DNA from: Syntrophobacter fumaroxidans MPOB
Lineage (GTDB): Bacteria; Desulfobacterota; Syntrophobacteria; Syntrophobacterales; Syntrophobacteraceae
Direction: 5' to 3'
NCBI RefSeq assembly: GCF_000014965.1
Contig: NC_008554.1
Location: forward strand, 744,001-808,000
Length of the DNA: 64,000 bases
Positions within the stretch are counted from its first letter, which is position 1. The number at the start of each line of letters is the position of its first letter. Positions 34,809-44,727 of this stretch are shown in pieces. Below the pieces are notes generated by a model. It was not told the origin of the DNA. It saw only the letters and a program-made list of their open reading frames with translations, and did no database searches. The translations under genes were made by a program, and so were the position numbers.

Positions 34809-37490
34809 ATGGCTGGTCTCTTTGGATTTTTGAGAAAACTGAAGTTCGGCGGGAAAGATAAGGGAGCGCCACGTCCTTCGGACGTGGAAGCGCTGCGGAC
34901 TGCGTTCAAGGATCGTTATCACAGTTTCAAGCTGCTGCTGGCCGCCAACAACAAGGCACTGGAGATCATGTCGGAGATGGAGTACGCCCTGCGGGGACAC
35001 CGTCCTTTCGGGATGTCCTTCATCCGCGCGAATTGCACGGCGGTTTCCGTGAATGTGTTCCGCATGGTCCAAAACCTCGACCAGCTTGCACCCGGAAAAT
35101 ACAGGGACCTGTTCGGGCGGTTCAAGGACATCCAGGATTCCATCAACCAACTCCTGCAGACCAGGAAGTCGTTTGCGGGGGACCGGTACGTGATTCCCTT
35201 CGAATCGATCGACAGGAACATGGCCGACCTGGTCGGGGGCAAGATGGCTAATCTCGGGGAGATATTCAACAATTTGAACCTCAGAGTCCCTCCCGGGTTC
35301 GCGATCACCTCGGCAGCTCAGGAAAGATTTTTTGAATCTAATGACTTACAGCCGGAAATCGATCGCATCCTGCAGTCCTCGGCGGTTGACAAGCTCGACG
35401 AGCTCTATGCGGTAAGCTCGGAGATTCAGCAGTTGATCATACGGGCGGAAATGCCCGAAGACCTCGAACGGGCGATTCGCGCCGAATACGAGGCGCTGGA
35501 ACGGACGGCCGGGGCTGGGGTGAAGGTTTCGATGCGCAGCAGTGCGCTCGGTGAAGACGCTCTGGGGGCGTCCTTTGCGGGACAGTATCGGTCCGAGCTG
35601 AACGTGAGCTCCGAAAACCTCATGGAGGCCTACAAGGAAATCGTTGCCAGCAAGTACAGCCTCCAGGCGATCTCCTACCGCGTGGAGCGCGGCATCCTTG
35701 CCGAAGAGGTCGCCATGAGCGTCGGGTGCATGGTGATGATCAACGGCATCGCCGGCGGGGTGACCTACTCCTGCAACCCCATGAACATCAGGGATCACTC
35801 GATACACATTCACTCGGTGTGGGGGCTGCCCAAGTCGGTGGTGGACGGGAGCGTGACTTCCGACGAGTTCGTCGTTTCGAGGAGCGAGCCGCCCACGATC
35901 GTTCGAAAAGAGATTCAGCACAAGAGCCACCAGTTCGTGTGCTATCCCGATGAGGGGGTGTGCCGATTGGACGTGGTGGAGGAGAAGAGCGCCGAGCCGT
36001 CGATTGCCGACGCCCAGGCCCTGGAGCTGGCGCGCATCGCGATGGTCCTGGAGGATCACTACGGCTGTGCGCAGGACATCGAATGGGCCGTGGACAAGGA
36101 CGGTTCCATCACCCTGCTGCAGTGCAGACCGTTGAAAGTGAGTGAAGGCACGGCCGTTCGGGCCGAAGGGGCGGATGAGACGGTCTTCGGCGAGGTGCTT
36201 CTGAGCTCGGGCGTCACGGCCAGTCAGGGGGTGGGATACGGCCCGGTGTATGTGGTCCGCAAGAACAGCGACACCCTTCTTTTCCCGAGGGGCAGCGTGC
36301 TGGTCACTCAGCAGGCCTTGCCCAGGTGGGCCGCGCTGTTGGGACATGCCTCGGCGGTGATCACCGAGCAGGGCAGCGCCGCGGGCCACTTGGCCAATGT
36401 CGCCCGGGAGTTCGGTGTGCCGGCAATCTTCGGTGTTCCGGAGGCCACGGAAAAGCTCGCAAACGGCGAGGCGGTGACGGTGGACGCGGACGCCTTGAGG
36501 GTGTACAAAGGGACGGTGGAAGCCTTGCTCGGCCGGGCCAAGCCCAGGACCGGCCTGATGGTGGGAAGCCCGGTCTACGAGATACTGCGCCAGGTCGACA
36601 AGCACATCGTGCCCCTGAACCTCCTGGATCCCGATTCGTCCGATTTCAAACCCAAGAACTGCCGTACCCTCCACGACATCACCCGGTTCTGCCACGAAAA
36701 ATCGGTCAAGGAGATGTTCAGCTTCGGAAACGACCACCATTTCTCGGAAAGAGCCAGTAAGCAGCTGGTGTGCGATGTTCCCATGCAATGGTGGATCATC
36801 AACCTGGATGACGGCTTCAGGGAGGATGTTCCGGGTAAGTTCGTTCATCTGGACAACATCGTCTCCATTCCCATGCTCGCTTTGTGGGAAGGGATCGTGG
36901 CCGTGCCGTGGGAAGGTCCGCCGCCCGTGGATTCCAAGGGGTTTATGTCCATCCTTCTGGAAGCGAGCGCCAATCCGGCTCTCGATCCGTCCATGCCGTC
37001 CCCTTACGTCAATCGCAACTATTTCATGCTCTCCAGGAATTTCTGCAGCCTCAGCTCCAGGTTCGGGTTCCATTTCTGCACGATCGAGGCGCTTGTCGGA
37101 GAACGGCCCCATGAAAACTACATCAGCTTTCAGTTCAAGGGGGGGGCAGCCGATTTTCAAAGACGGTTGCGCCGGGTTGTTTTCGTCTCGGGCATCCTGG
37201 ACGAATACGGTTTTCGGGTGGAGGTAAAGGAAGACGCGGTTCTTGCCCGCATCGAGGGTTTCGATGAATCGTACATGAAACGCAAGCTCAAGATGCTCGG
37301 CTACCTGATCATCCATACGCGCCAACTGGACATGATCATGTCCAATGACGCATCGTACAATCACCATCGGGAGAAGATACTCAAGGACCTCTCGAGGGTC
37401 CTCGGTTCCCGGGATGAGACGGCCGCGGTGGTCGACGGGCAACCGGGCGAGAGTTCCGCCCGGGAGGAGGGGGAACCCCGGACTTCATGA
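34809..37490 (+). CDS. PPDK/PEP-synthase-like phosphotransferase paralogue 3
   Basis: An 893-residue paralogue of the proteins at 12539 and 18057. It starts with a helical region (FGFLRKLKFGGKDKG onward). The PPDK_N ATP domain has VGGKMANLGEIFNNLNLRVP, SMRSSALGEDALGASFAGQ and QDIEWAVDKDG-x5-QCRPL. The swivel domain has His527 in GSAAGHLANVARE. The shared C-terminal domain has FKGGAADFQRRLRR and HTRQLD. There is no PEP/pyruvate barrel. It lies between a receiver gene and a two-domain Usp gene, upstream of a Cache kinase/receiver pair. Autophosphorylation at His527 is likely; the acceptor is unknown. Confidence 0.85.
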   Translation: MAGLFGFLRKLKFGGKDKGAPRPSDVEALRTAFKDRYHSFKLLLAANNKALEIMSEMEYALRGHRPFGMSFIRANCTAVSVNVFRMVQNLDQLAPGKYRDLFGRFKDIQDSINQLLQTRKSFAGDRYVIPFESIDRNMADLVGGKMANLGEIFNNLNLRVPPGFAITSAAQERFFESNDLQPEIDRILQSSAVDKLDELYAVSSEIQQLIIRAEMPEDLERAIRAEYEALERTAGAGVKVSMRSSALGEDALGASFAGQYRSELNVSSENLMEAYKEIVASKYSLQAISYRVERGILAEEVAMSVGCMVMINGIAGGVTYSCNPMNIRDHSIHIHSVWGLPKSVVDGSVTSDEFVVSRSEPPTIVRKEIQHKSHQFVCYPDEGVCRLDVVEEKSAEPSIADAQALELARIAMVLEDHYGCAQDIEWAVDKDGSITLLQCRPLKVSEGTAVRAEGADETVFGEVLLSSGVTASQGVGYGPVYVVRKNSDTLLFPRGSVLVTQQALPRWAALLGHASAVITEQGSAAGHLANVAREFGVPAIFGVPEATEKLANGEAVTVDADALRVYKGTVEALLGRAKPRTGLMVGSPVYEILRQVDKHIVPLNLLDPDSSDFKPKNCRTLHDITRFCHEKSVKEMFSFGNDHHFSERASKQLVCDVPMQWWIINLDDGFREDVPGKFVHLDNIVSIPMLALWEGIVAVPWEGPPPVDSKGFMSILLEASANPALDPSMPSPYVNRNYFMLSRNFCSLSSRFGFHFCTIEALVGERPHENYISFQFKGGAADFQRRLRRVVFVSGILDEYGFRVEVKEDAVLARIEGFDESYMKRKLKMLGYLIIHTRQLDMIMSNDASYNHHREKILKDLSRVLGSRDETAAVVDGQPGESSAREEGEPRTS

Positions 37491-37556
37491 TCTCCGTGCC
37501 GCGTTCCGGGGGACCGAGTGGGGGTTTATTTCGGCTCAGCGAGGAAGGAAGGCCAG

Positions 37557-38528
37557 ATGGCGACATCCAAGAAGCAGAAGCGAATCCTGGTGGCTGTAGA
37601 CGGTTCCGAGCAGGCCTTCGAGGCGGTGCGCTACGTGAGTCGGGCGGTTTCCCCCGGGACGGCGCAGGTGGTGCTTTTCCATGTAGTGACACGAGTGCCG
37701 GAATCATTCCTGGACATGGATAAGGAGCCTGCGTATCGCTATCGGATCGTAAATATCGGCGCCTGGGAGCAGCAGCAGGAGAAACTGACCCGGGACTTCA
37801 TGGAAAGGTCGCGGGAAGTATTCGTGGCCGCGGGTTTTCCCGAAGGTGCCGTGTCGATCCTCACCCGGAACCGGAAGGTGGGGATCGCTCGGGACATCGC
37901 CTCCGAGGCCCTGGATTCCTACGATGCGATCGTGCTTGGCCGGAGCGGACTCAGCGATTTGAAGGACTTTGTGCTGGGAAGCATCGCGCAGAAGGTGATC
38001 GAGAAAGTCTCGAATGTGCCCATCTGGGTGATTGGGGGCAATGCGGGCCCCGAAAGAATCCTGATCGGAATGGACGTCTCGGACGGGGCCATGTTGGCGG
38101 TGCGTCATGTAGCCGAAATGCCGGGAGGCACGTTTCAGTGCGATGTGACCTTGTTCCATGCGATTCGCAGCGTCACGCTTTTCCAGCGATTGTATGGGGG
38201 GATGGCGCTCAAAGACGACGATCCGGCCTTGCAGGACCGAGTCCGGGAAGAGCTCGAACAGGTGAGAAAGGCCATGGAGCCGCGTTTTGCCGAGGCACGG
38301 CGTTGTCTCCTGGATGCTGGGGCGCCCGCCGAGCGGATACGCGATAAGATCGTGACGGGAGCCGCCAGCAGGGCGGTGGCGATCATGGAGGAAGCCGAGC
38401 GGGAAGGGTGCGACACGATTGTCGTGGGCCGAAGGGGCCTGTCCAGGGTGCAGGAGTTCTTCATGGGTCGTATCAGCAACAAGGTGATCCAGTTGGCAAA
38501 AGACCGGACGGTTTGGGTGGTGAGTTAA
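37557..38528 (+). CDS. Tandem universal stress protein (two Usp domains)
   Basis: A 323-residue protein. Domain 1 (about 8-160, RILVAVDGSEQAFE) has an intact nucleotide loop, GRSGLSDLKDFVLGS. Domain 2 (about 168-323, RILIGMDVSDGAM) has GRRGLSRVQEFFMGR, where the final Ser/Thr is replaced by Arg. The start at 37557 has GAGGAAGGAAGG upstream. It follows PPDK-like gene 3 by about 65 bp and is probably co-transcribed with it. Confidence 0.9.
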   Translation: MATSKKQKRILVAVDGSEQAFEAVRYVSRAVSPGTAQVVLFHVVTRVPESFLDMDKEPAYRYRIVNIGAWEQQQEKLTRDFMERSREVFVAAGFPEGAVSILTRNRKVGIARDIASEALDSYDAIVLGRSGLSDLKDFVLGSIAQKVIEKVSNVPIWVIGGNAGPERILIGMDVSDGAMLAVRHVAEMPGGTFQCDVTLFHAIRSVTLFQRLYGGMALKDDDPALQDRVREELEQVRKAMEPRFAEARRCLLDAGAPAERIRDKIVTGAASRAVAIMEEAEREGCDTIVVGRRGLSRVQEFFMGRISNKVIQLAKDRTVWVVS

Positions 38529-38814
38529 AGATCTTTTTCACGAATTATGAATTTAATGGCGGTCGGACCGCAAGCTGTTGTATAGGGATAACCGGCCTCG
38601 GTTCCCTTTCCTTGTCTACGCTTCATTCGGATAAGCGGGAGGCGGAAGCGCGCCCCGTCCAATCCGCGTTCAAGTCCTCAAGCGATAACCTCTTCAGGAA
38701 CCCCCGGGCAGAGCTTCGATAACACGGATGATGCGGCCCGCCGCCGAAGGGCACGGCATTGCCTCGGGTCATGGCGCGCCCGGGCGACGGCGGCGCGACG
38801 GAGAAGTGAATTCC

Positions 38815-40539
38815 ATGAAATGGGAATGGCCGACGAAGGTTCGACTGCTTGATTTTCCGGAAGGCGGGGAATCCCCGGAGCGCTACCGGTTGCTTCGCAG
38901 GAACATGATCATCCTGATGATCCTGGTCACCATCTTTCCCCTGTTTTTCATGGCCGTGGTGAACTATCACCAGTACCAGACGTCGCTCAAGGACGAAATC
39001 CTCAATCCTCTGCGGGTGCTGGTGGACAAGACCCGGCATTCTTTCGAGCTGTTCCTGGCCGAACGGCTGTCCGCCGTCAGTTTCATCGCTTCGGCCTACA
39101 GCTTCGATCAGTTGGCCGACGAGAATACCCTGAATCGGATTTTCACGGTGACGCGGCAGGAATTCGGCGGATTCGTCGACCTGGGGCTCATCGACGGAAA
39201 TGGAGTGCAGGTCAGCTACGTGGGGCCTTACGAGCTGAAAGGTAAGAACTATCATGAACAGAGCTGGTTCCACGAAGTGCAGATCCGCGGAAGTTATATC
39301 AGCGACGTGTTCATGGGCTACCGGAAATTTCCGCATATCGTGATCGCCATCCAGAAACGCAACAACGAGGGCAGGATCTGGATCCTGCGCGCAACCATAG
39401 ACACGGAGAGGTTCAATGACCTGATCGCCTCCATGCGCCTCGACCCGAGAAGCGACGCCTTTCTGCTCAACAGGAGCGGCATTTTTCAAACTCCGTCCAA
39501 GTGGTACGGGGGAGTGCTCGAACCCTTTCCGATGCCTCTGCCTCCGTTCACCAACGAGGCGACCGTGCTCGAGGAACAGGACACGCAGGGCAGGCAAATA
39601 CTGCTGGCCTACACCTACTTTCCCCATTCTCCGTACATCCTCGCAGTCGTGAAGCCGAGGGCCGAGGTGCTGAGGGCCTGGACGACTCTGAAAACCGAGC
39701 TGTTCCTCGTGTTTCTCGTGAGCGTGATCCTCATCTTCCTGGTGGTGTTTCGGTTGACCAACGTGATGGTGAGGCATTTGCGGGAGAGTGACGAACGCAG
39801 GGAGGCGGCGTTTCGGGAGATGCAGCACGGCCACAAGCTCTCCTCCATCGGGCGGCTGGCCGCCGGGGTGGCTCACGAGATCAACAATCCCATGGCCATC
39901 ATCAATGAAAAAGCAGGCCTGATGAAAGACCTGATCGGCTATGGGGCGGACTTTCCCGAAAAGGCGAAATTCCTTTCCCTCATCGATTCGATCCTGAATT
40001 CCGTGCACCGCTGCCGGTCCATCACGCATCGGCTGCTCGGATTCGCCCGCCGGATGGAAGTGCATATCGAGACGCTGGATCTGAACGAAGTGATCCGGGA
40101 AACCTTCTCTTTCCTGGAAAAGGAAGCGCTTTACCGGAACCTCGAGATCAAAATGGAACTGGCGGAGAGCCTGCCCCGCATTGCATCCGACCGGGGCCAG
40201 CTGCAGCAGCTGTTCCTGAATCTCTTGAACAACGCGTTTGCCGCCGTGGAAGACGGGGGCAGGATTTCCGTGACTTCATGGGAGCATGACATTGATACCC
40301 TTGCCGTTTCCATTCAGGACAACGGCTGCGGCATGTCGCCGGAGACGATCAAACATATTTTCGAACCGTTTTTCACGACCAAGAAGGGGAGCGGAACGGG
40401 CCTTGGCCTTTCGATCACCTACGGGATCGCGAAACGGCTCGGCGGCGACATCCAGGTGCAGAGCGAGGTAGGGCATGGAACCACGATGACCGTGTACCTG
40501 CCCCGAAAATCCGCGGAGGATCTTCAGGATAGCAAATGA
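38815..40539 (+). CDS. Cache-sensor histidine kinase (third paralogue)
   Basis: A 574-residue membrane kinase. TM1 is near residues 28-47 ([20 protein letters not shown]), the Cache-like sensor covers about 48-285 ([21 protein letters not shown] is almost identical to its paralogues) and TM2 lies at 293-312 ([18 protein letters not shown]). His354 lies in [13 protein letters not shown], with N-box [12 protein letters not shown]1 DNGCGMS and G2 GSGTGLGLS. It overlaps the following receiver gene by four bases. GGAGAAG precedes the ATG at 38815; longer in-frame starts exist. Confidence 0.92.
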   Translation: MKWEWPTKVRLLDFPEGGESPERYRLLRRNMIILMILVTIFPLFFMAVVNYHQYQTSLKDEILNPLRVLVDKTRHSFELFLAERLSAVSFIASAYSFDQLADENTLNRIFTVTRQEFGGFVDLGLIDGNGVQVSYVGPYELKGKNYHEQSWFHEVQIRGSYISDVFMGYRKFPHIVIAIQKRNNEGRIWILRATIDTERFNDLIASMRLDPRSDAFLLNRSGIFQTPSKWYGGVLEPFPMPLPPFTNEATVLEEQDTQGRQILLAYTYFPHSPYILAVVKPRAEVLRAWTTLKTELFLVFLVSVILIFLVVFRLTNVMVRHLRESDERREAAFREMQHGHKLSSIGRLAAGVAHEINNPMAIINEKAGLMKDLIGYGADFPEKAKFLSLIDSILNSVHRCRSITHRLLGFARRMEVHIETLDLNEVIRETFSFLEKEALYRNLEIKMELAESLPRIASDRGQLQQLFLNLLNNAFAAVEDGGRISVTSWEHDIDTLAVSIQDNGCGMSPETIKHIFEPFFTTKKGSGTGLGLSITYGIAKRLGGDIQVQSEVGHGTTMTVYLPRKSAEDLQDSK

Positions 40540-40904
40540 AGCAATGGAAATTATTGTTGGTGGATGACGAGGAGGAGTTCGCCTCGACCCTGGCCGAGCG
40601 CCTGAGGCTGCGCGGGGTTGATGTCAGGACGGTATTCAGGGGAGAGGACGCATTGCCCGCCATCAGGCAGGAGCGCCCCGACCTCGTGCTGCTGGACGTC
40701 CTGATGCCGGGGGTGGGCGGGATGGAACTCCTCAGACGGCTTAGAATCGAATGCCCGTCCCTTCCGGTGATACTGCTCACCGGGCAGGGGATCAGCGAAG
40801 AGGAGCTCCGGATCGGGGCGCTCCACGGCGCGGTTTTCCTCATGAAACCTTTGAGCATCGATGAACTGATGAAAACCATCGGCGGCATCCTCGATACGGG
40901 ATAG
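40536..40904 (+). CDS. Single-domain response regulator
   Basis: A 122-residue receiver with VDDEE, acceptor Asp54 in VLLDVLMPG, LLTGQ and LMKP. It is translationally coupled (ATGA) to the Cache kinase and is its obvious partner. No output domain. Confidence 0.92.
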   Translation: MKQWKLLLVDDEEEFASTLAERLRLRGVDVRTVFRGEDALPAIRQERPDLVLLDVLMPGVGGMELLRRLRIECPSLPVILLTGQGISEEELRIGALHGAVFLMKPLSIDELMKTIGGILDTG

Positions 40905-41051
40905 CCCGATGCGGTTTTTCGGGATGCCGCTTTCCACGGCCATTCGCCTGCATCATGAACCACGGCGCCCGGTCCGCCGGGTCCGCGACGGATTGACGGG
41001 TGCGTGAATCCGTCGGTTCACATCAATGGAAACACAGGAGATGTTCTTGTC

Positions 41052-43178
41052 ATGTTAAGGCGTGTTTTCCCATTCCTGAGCTGGATCAGAGAGGTCAACA
41101 TCGGGACCGTCAGAATGGACCTTATCTCCGGCTTGACAGTGGCGCTCATATTGATCCCTCAATCCATGGCGTACGCTCAGCTCGCCGGAATGCCCGTCCA
41201 CTACGGACTGTACGCGTCGCTGCTCCCGCCGATGCTGGCCGCATTGTTCGGCTCGAGCCGCCAACTGGCCACCGGCCCCGTTGCCATCGTTTCCCTGATG
41301 ACGGCCGCTGCGCTGGGGCCTATGGCCACAGTGGGCAGCGAGGGTTTCGTTGCATACGCGATTCTCCTGGCGCTCATCGTGGGCGGTTTCCAACTGGTCC
41401 TAGGGATTCTCAGGCTCGGACTGGTCGTGAATTTCCTGTCCCACCCGGTGGTCAACGGCTTCACGAACGCGGGCGCCATCATCATCGCGACCTCGCAGAT
41501 GTCCAAAATGTTCGATGTCTTCGTGGATGATGCGGAGCATCACTACGAAACCGTGTACCGGGTGGCCGAGGCGGCGTTGACCTACACGCACTGGCCGAGC
41601 CTGGCGCTGGGCGTGTTTGCGTTCGCGGTCATGTATGTATTGCGGCGCATCGACAAGCGCATTCCATACGTATTGGTCGCCGTGGTGCTGACGACGATCA
41701 TTTCGTGGGCCACGGGCTTCGAGAAGAACGTCAAGGCTCCGCTGGACCTGATCGCATCGGAAGAATGCCGGGAACTGGTTCGAGAATTCAATGCGGGCAT
41801 CAGGGAAATCGCAAAGCTCGGCGCGGACCGCGCCGAATTGGGTCCCAGGCTGAGCGATGCGGAAGAGCGCCAGGGGCCTCATGCGTCCGTCACCCTCGAA
41901 CTGCGGCATCAGACCGCTCTCATCGTCGCCCGGATGGATCAGCTCAAGGAGGAAACGCACCACAAAAGGACCGCCATCCGCTCGCTGCTCTTCACCCGCG
42001 TGACCTCACCCGACGGCCGGGAATCCTACTATCTGAAAGGTCGGGCTCCGGTCGAGGGACAGGCCGATGGTTCCGTGTGGCGCGTCAAGGTCGGGAATTC
42101 ACCCCTGGACGAGGGAGGGCTGATGTTGATGGGGGGCGGCAGCGTGGTCGGGAAAGTCCCGCAGGGGCTGCCTGCCCTCTCGCTTCCAAAGTTCGATCTG
42201 AGGGCGGTTCTTCACCTGCTTCCCATCGCGGCCATCATCTCGCTCCTTGGATTCATGGAGGCCATTTCCATTGCCAAGGCAATGGCCGCAAAGACCGGTC
42301 AGCGGCTGGACCCCAACCAGGAGCTCATCGGGCAGGGTATTGCGAACATCATCGGAGCGTTCGGGAAAAGCTTTCCCGTATCCGGGTCCTTCTCACGGTC
42401 GGCCGTGAATATCCAGGCGGGGGCCGTGACCGGGCTCTCAAGCGTCTTCACCAGCGTGACGGTGGGCATCGTGTTGCTGTTTCTCACCCCGCTCCTCTAC
42501 TATCTGCCCCAGTCGGTGCTGGCCGCGGTGATCATGATGGCGGTCATCGGCCTGATCAACGTTTCGGGTTTCATTCACGCCTGGAAGGCGCAATGGTACG
42601 ATGGGGTGTTTTCCGTCGTCACGTTCGTCTGTACGCTCATCACGGCACCCCACCTCGACAAGGGCATCATGATCGGTGTCGCGCTCTCCCTCGGGATGTT
42701 CCTGTACAAGAGCATGCGACCGAAAGTGACGACCCTTTCCATGTATCCCGATCGCTCGTACCAGAGCGCACGGGATTTCGGCCTCAGGGAATGCCGTCAC
42801 ATCGCCGTGATCCGCTTCGATGGACAGCTCTTTTATGCCAATGCCGGTTACCTGGAGGAACAGGTATCCGAAAAAATAATGTCGATGCCCGAGTTGAGGC
42901 ATTTCTTGATCGTGTCCAATGGTATAAATGATATGGACGCATCCGGGGAGGAAACGCTGTCCCTTATCGTGGACCGGGTGAGGAGCGCGGGGTACGGGAT
43001 TTCCTTCAGCGGGGTGAACGAGAATGTCCTGGCGGTCATGAAGCGCACGCATCTCCTGGAAAAAATCGGTGAGGAGAACATTTACCCGAGCCTCGAAAGG
43101 GCTGTCGAAAGCATTCATTCGAAAGCGCACACACAGTGTGAAGACAGTTGTCCACTGCAGGCGGTGTGTTTTCTGTAA
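41052..43178 (+). CDS. SulP-family anion transporter with STAS domain and large soluble insert
   Basis: A 708-residue polytopic transporter. The SulP signature region is at the N-terminus (GLTVALILIPQSMAYAQLAG), membrane segments run to about residue 220 and resume at about 375, and a cytoplasmic STAS domain lies at about 575-690 (VIRFDGQLFYANAGYLEEQV). Between them about 140 residues, predicted helical and charged, replace the short loop normally seen before VGKVPQGLPALSLP. The family carries sulfate, bicarbonate or other anions; sulfate is plausible here. It lies within a signalling cluster, downstream of a kinase/receiver pair. Confidence 0.92.
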   Translation: MLRRVFPFLSWIREVNIGTVRMDLISGLTVALILIPQSMAYAQLAGMPVHYGLYASLLPPMLAALFGSSRQLATGPVAIVSLMTAAALGPMATVGSEGFVAYAILLALIVGGFQLVLGILRLGLVVNFLSHPVVNGFTNAGAIIIATSQMSKMFDVFVDDAEHHYETVYRVAEAALTYTHWPSLALGVFAFAVMYVLRRIDKRIPYVLVAVVLTTIISWATGFEKNVKAPLDLIASEECRELVREFNAGIREIAKLGADRAELGPRLSDAEERQGPHASVTLELRHQTALIVARMDQLKEETHHKRTAIRSLLFTRVTSPDGRESYYLKGRAPVEGQADGSVWRVKVGNSPLDEGGLMLMGGGSVVGKVPQGLPALSLPKFDLRAVLHLLPIAAIISLLGFMEAISIAKAMAAKTGQRLDPNQELIGQGIANIIGAFGKSFPVSGSFSRSAVNIQAGAVTGLSSVFTSVTVGIVLLFLTPLLYYLPQSVLAAVIMMAVIGLINVSGFIHAWKAQWYDGVFSVVTFVCTLITAPHLDKGIMIGVALSLGMFLYKSMRPKVTTLSMYPDRSYQSARDFGLRECRHIAVIRFDGQLFYANAGYLEEQVSEKIMSMPELRHFLIVSNGINDMDASGEETLSLIVDRVRSAGYGISFSGVNENVLAVMKRTHLLEKIGEENIYPSLERAVESIHSKAHTQCEDSCPLQAVCFL

Positions 43179-43212
43179 ACATTGAACTTCAGAGATTCAG
43201 AGGAAAAACGCG

Positions 43213-44454
43213 ATGCCAGTCATCTCTCTTTTCTATGGCTCTTACTGCAACGGCGATGAGGTGGCCCGAGAACTCGTGGAAATGCTGGGATACGATCTGG
43301 TTGACGACCGGGAGATCGTCCGGGAGGCTTCCAAACGGTTCAAAGTCGAGGAATCCAAACTGCTCAAGGCAATGGCCGGGAAGCCGTCGGTTTTCAACAA
43401 GTTTACCCACGAACGGGAACGTTCCCTGGCCTTTCTACGGGGGGCGCTGGCCGATCGGATGCGCGCGGACGACTTTCTGCTGTTCGGCCTCATCGGTCAC
43501 ATGATCCCGAGGGGCATTTCCCATGTGCTGAAGGTGCTCACCATCGCGGACATGAAACACCGGGCCACGGTCCTCTCGAAAAAGGAGAACCTGGACGAAA
43601 AGGAAGCCGCCCGCAGGATCCACAGGGAAGACGAGAGCTTCGTGCTCTGGGTGGAGTATCTTTTCAAATCGAAGGACCCCTGGAGTCCGGAGCTCTACGA
43701 TATCGTTCTTCCAATGGACAAGAACTCCGTGGAGTCGGCCGCCATTGTCGTGTGCGACAACATTCGCTCGGATGTCCTGCGGGTCACCGACGCTTCCCGG
43801 CAGGCGGTCGAGGATTTCATACTTGCCGCCGAGGTTGGATTGAAACTCGCTCTGGCCGGTCATGACGTCGGGGTGGAGGCGGAGTGCGGCACCGTTACCC
43901 TGAGCATCAACAAGCACGTGATGCGCCTGTCGGCGCTCGAACAGGAGCTCAAGGCGCTGGCCGGGAAGGTGTCCGGCGTCACAGGGGTGGAAACCAGGGT
44001 CGGTTCAGGCTACTATCAGTCCGACGTCTATCGGAAATTCGATTTCGAGTTGCCGGTGCCTTCGAAAGTCCTTTTGGTGGATGATGAGCGCGAGTTCGTT
44101 CAGACGCTGTCCGAACGCCTGCAGATGCGCGACATGGCGTCAGCCGTCGTGTATGACGGTGAGGAAGCCCTTTCGCTGGTCGCCGAGGATGAGCCGGAGG
44201 TCATGGTGCTGGATCTCAAGATGCCCGGAATTGACGGGCTCGAAGTGCTCAGGCGGGTCAAACGGGAGCATCCCAACGTCGAAGTGATCGTGCTCACCGG
44301 CCACGGGTCGAAGGAGATCGAGCGGGAATGCCTGGGGCTGGGTGCATGTGCCTATCTCGAAAAGCCGGTCGATATCGATACCCTGACCCGTACCATGAAA
44401 AGCGCGTACAGAAAGCTCAAGGATAAGAAAAGCCGGGAATCCGGAGAAGCCTGA
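43213..44454 (+). CDS. Cytidylate-kinase-like / receiver fusion protein
   Basis: A 413-residue fusion. Residues 1-200 resemble the cytidylate kinase-like family (Cytidylate_kin2: DLVDDREIVREASKRF, then VLTIADMKHRATVL, ending LYDIVLPMDK). The nucleotide loop reads GSYCNGDEVA, without the GK[ST] of an active P-loop. A small alpha/beta region (about 200-285) resembles a BON-like fold. The C-terminal receiver (about 285-400) has VDDER, acceptor Asp334 in MVLDLKMPG, VLTGH and LEKP. It may be a pseudo-kinase sensor under phosphorylation control. AGAGG lies upstream of the ATG. It follows the SulP gene by 34 bp. Confidence 0.8.
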   Translation: MPVISLFYGSYCNGDEVARELVEMLGYDLVDDREIVREASKRFKVEESKLLKAMAGKPSVFNKFTHERERSLAFLRGALADRMRADDFLLFGLIGHMIPRGISHVLKVLTIADMKHRATVLSKKENLDEKEAARRIHREDESFVLWVEYLFKSKDPWSPELYDIVLPMDKNSVESAAIVVCDNIRSDVLRVTDASRQAVEDFILAAEVGLKLALAGHDVGVEAECGTVTLSINKHVMRLSALEQELKALAGKVSGVTGVETRVGSGYYQSDVYRKFDFELPVPSKVLLVDDEREFVQTLSERLQMRDMASAVVYDGEEALSLVAEDEPEVMVLDLKMPGIDGLEVLRRVKREHPNVEVIVLTGHGSKEIERECLGLGACAYLEKPVDIDTLTRTMKSAYRKLKDKKSRESGEA

Positions 44455-44523
44455 TCACGGATCGTTGCGCACGGCCCGATTCGCCCGTCGGAACGGAGTT
44501 CCGAACTGAGGGATTCCCATACG

Positions 44524-44656
44524 CGGGACGGGGAAAGCACGATTCACCGGAGGCGGGCCTGCGCTCCGCCCCCGCTCAACGGGTTGGTCTGCCTTTGGTC
44601 CAGGAGGCGGGCTTTACGCCCTCCCGAATCGGCGCTTCGCGCCCGGGAGTCGAGCG
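44524..44656. repeat. Dispersed palindromic repeat, copy E (type 2)
   Basis: It aligns with 54308-54436: GACGGGGA, GATTCACCG, ACGGGTTGG, GGCGGGCTTT, CCCGAAT and CCCGGGA-like landmarks occur in the same order and spacing. Its core GGCGGGCTTTACGCCCTCCC, reverse-complemented, resembles the GGCGGGCATAAAG core of type 1. It lies just upstream of the 44728 gene. Confidence 0.55.
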
Positions 44657-44727
44657 GTGTCGGTCCCGATGAAAATCCTGTCCGGCAACCGCCGCGCACT
44701 CATACTCGCCAGGAGCACGGAGGGAAG

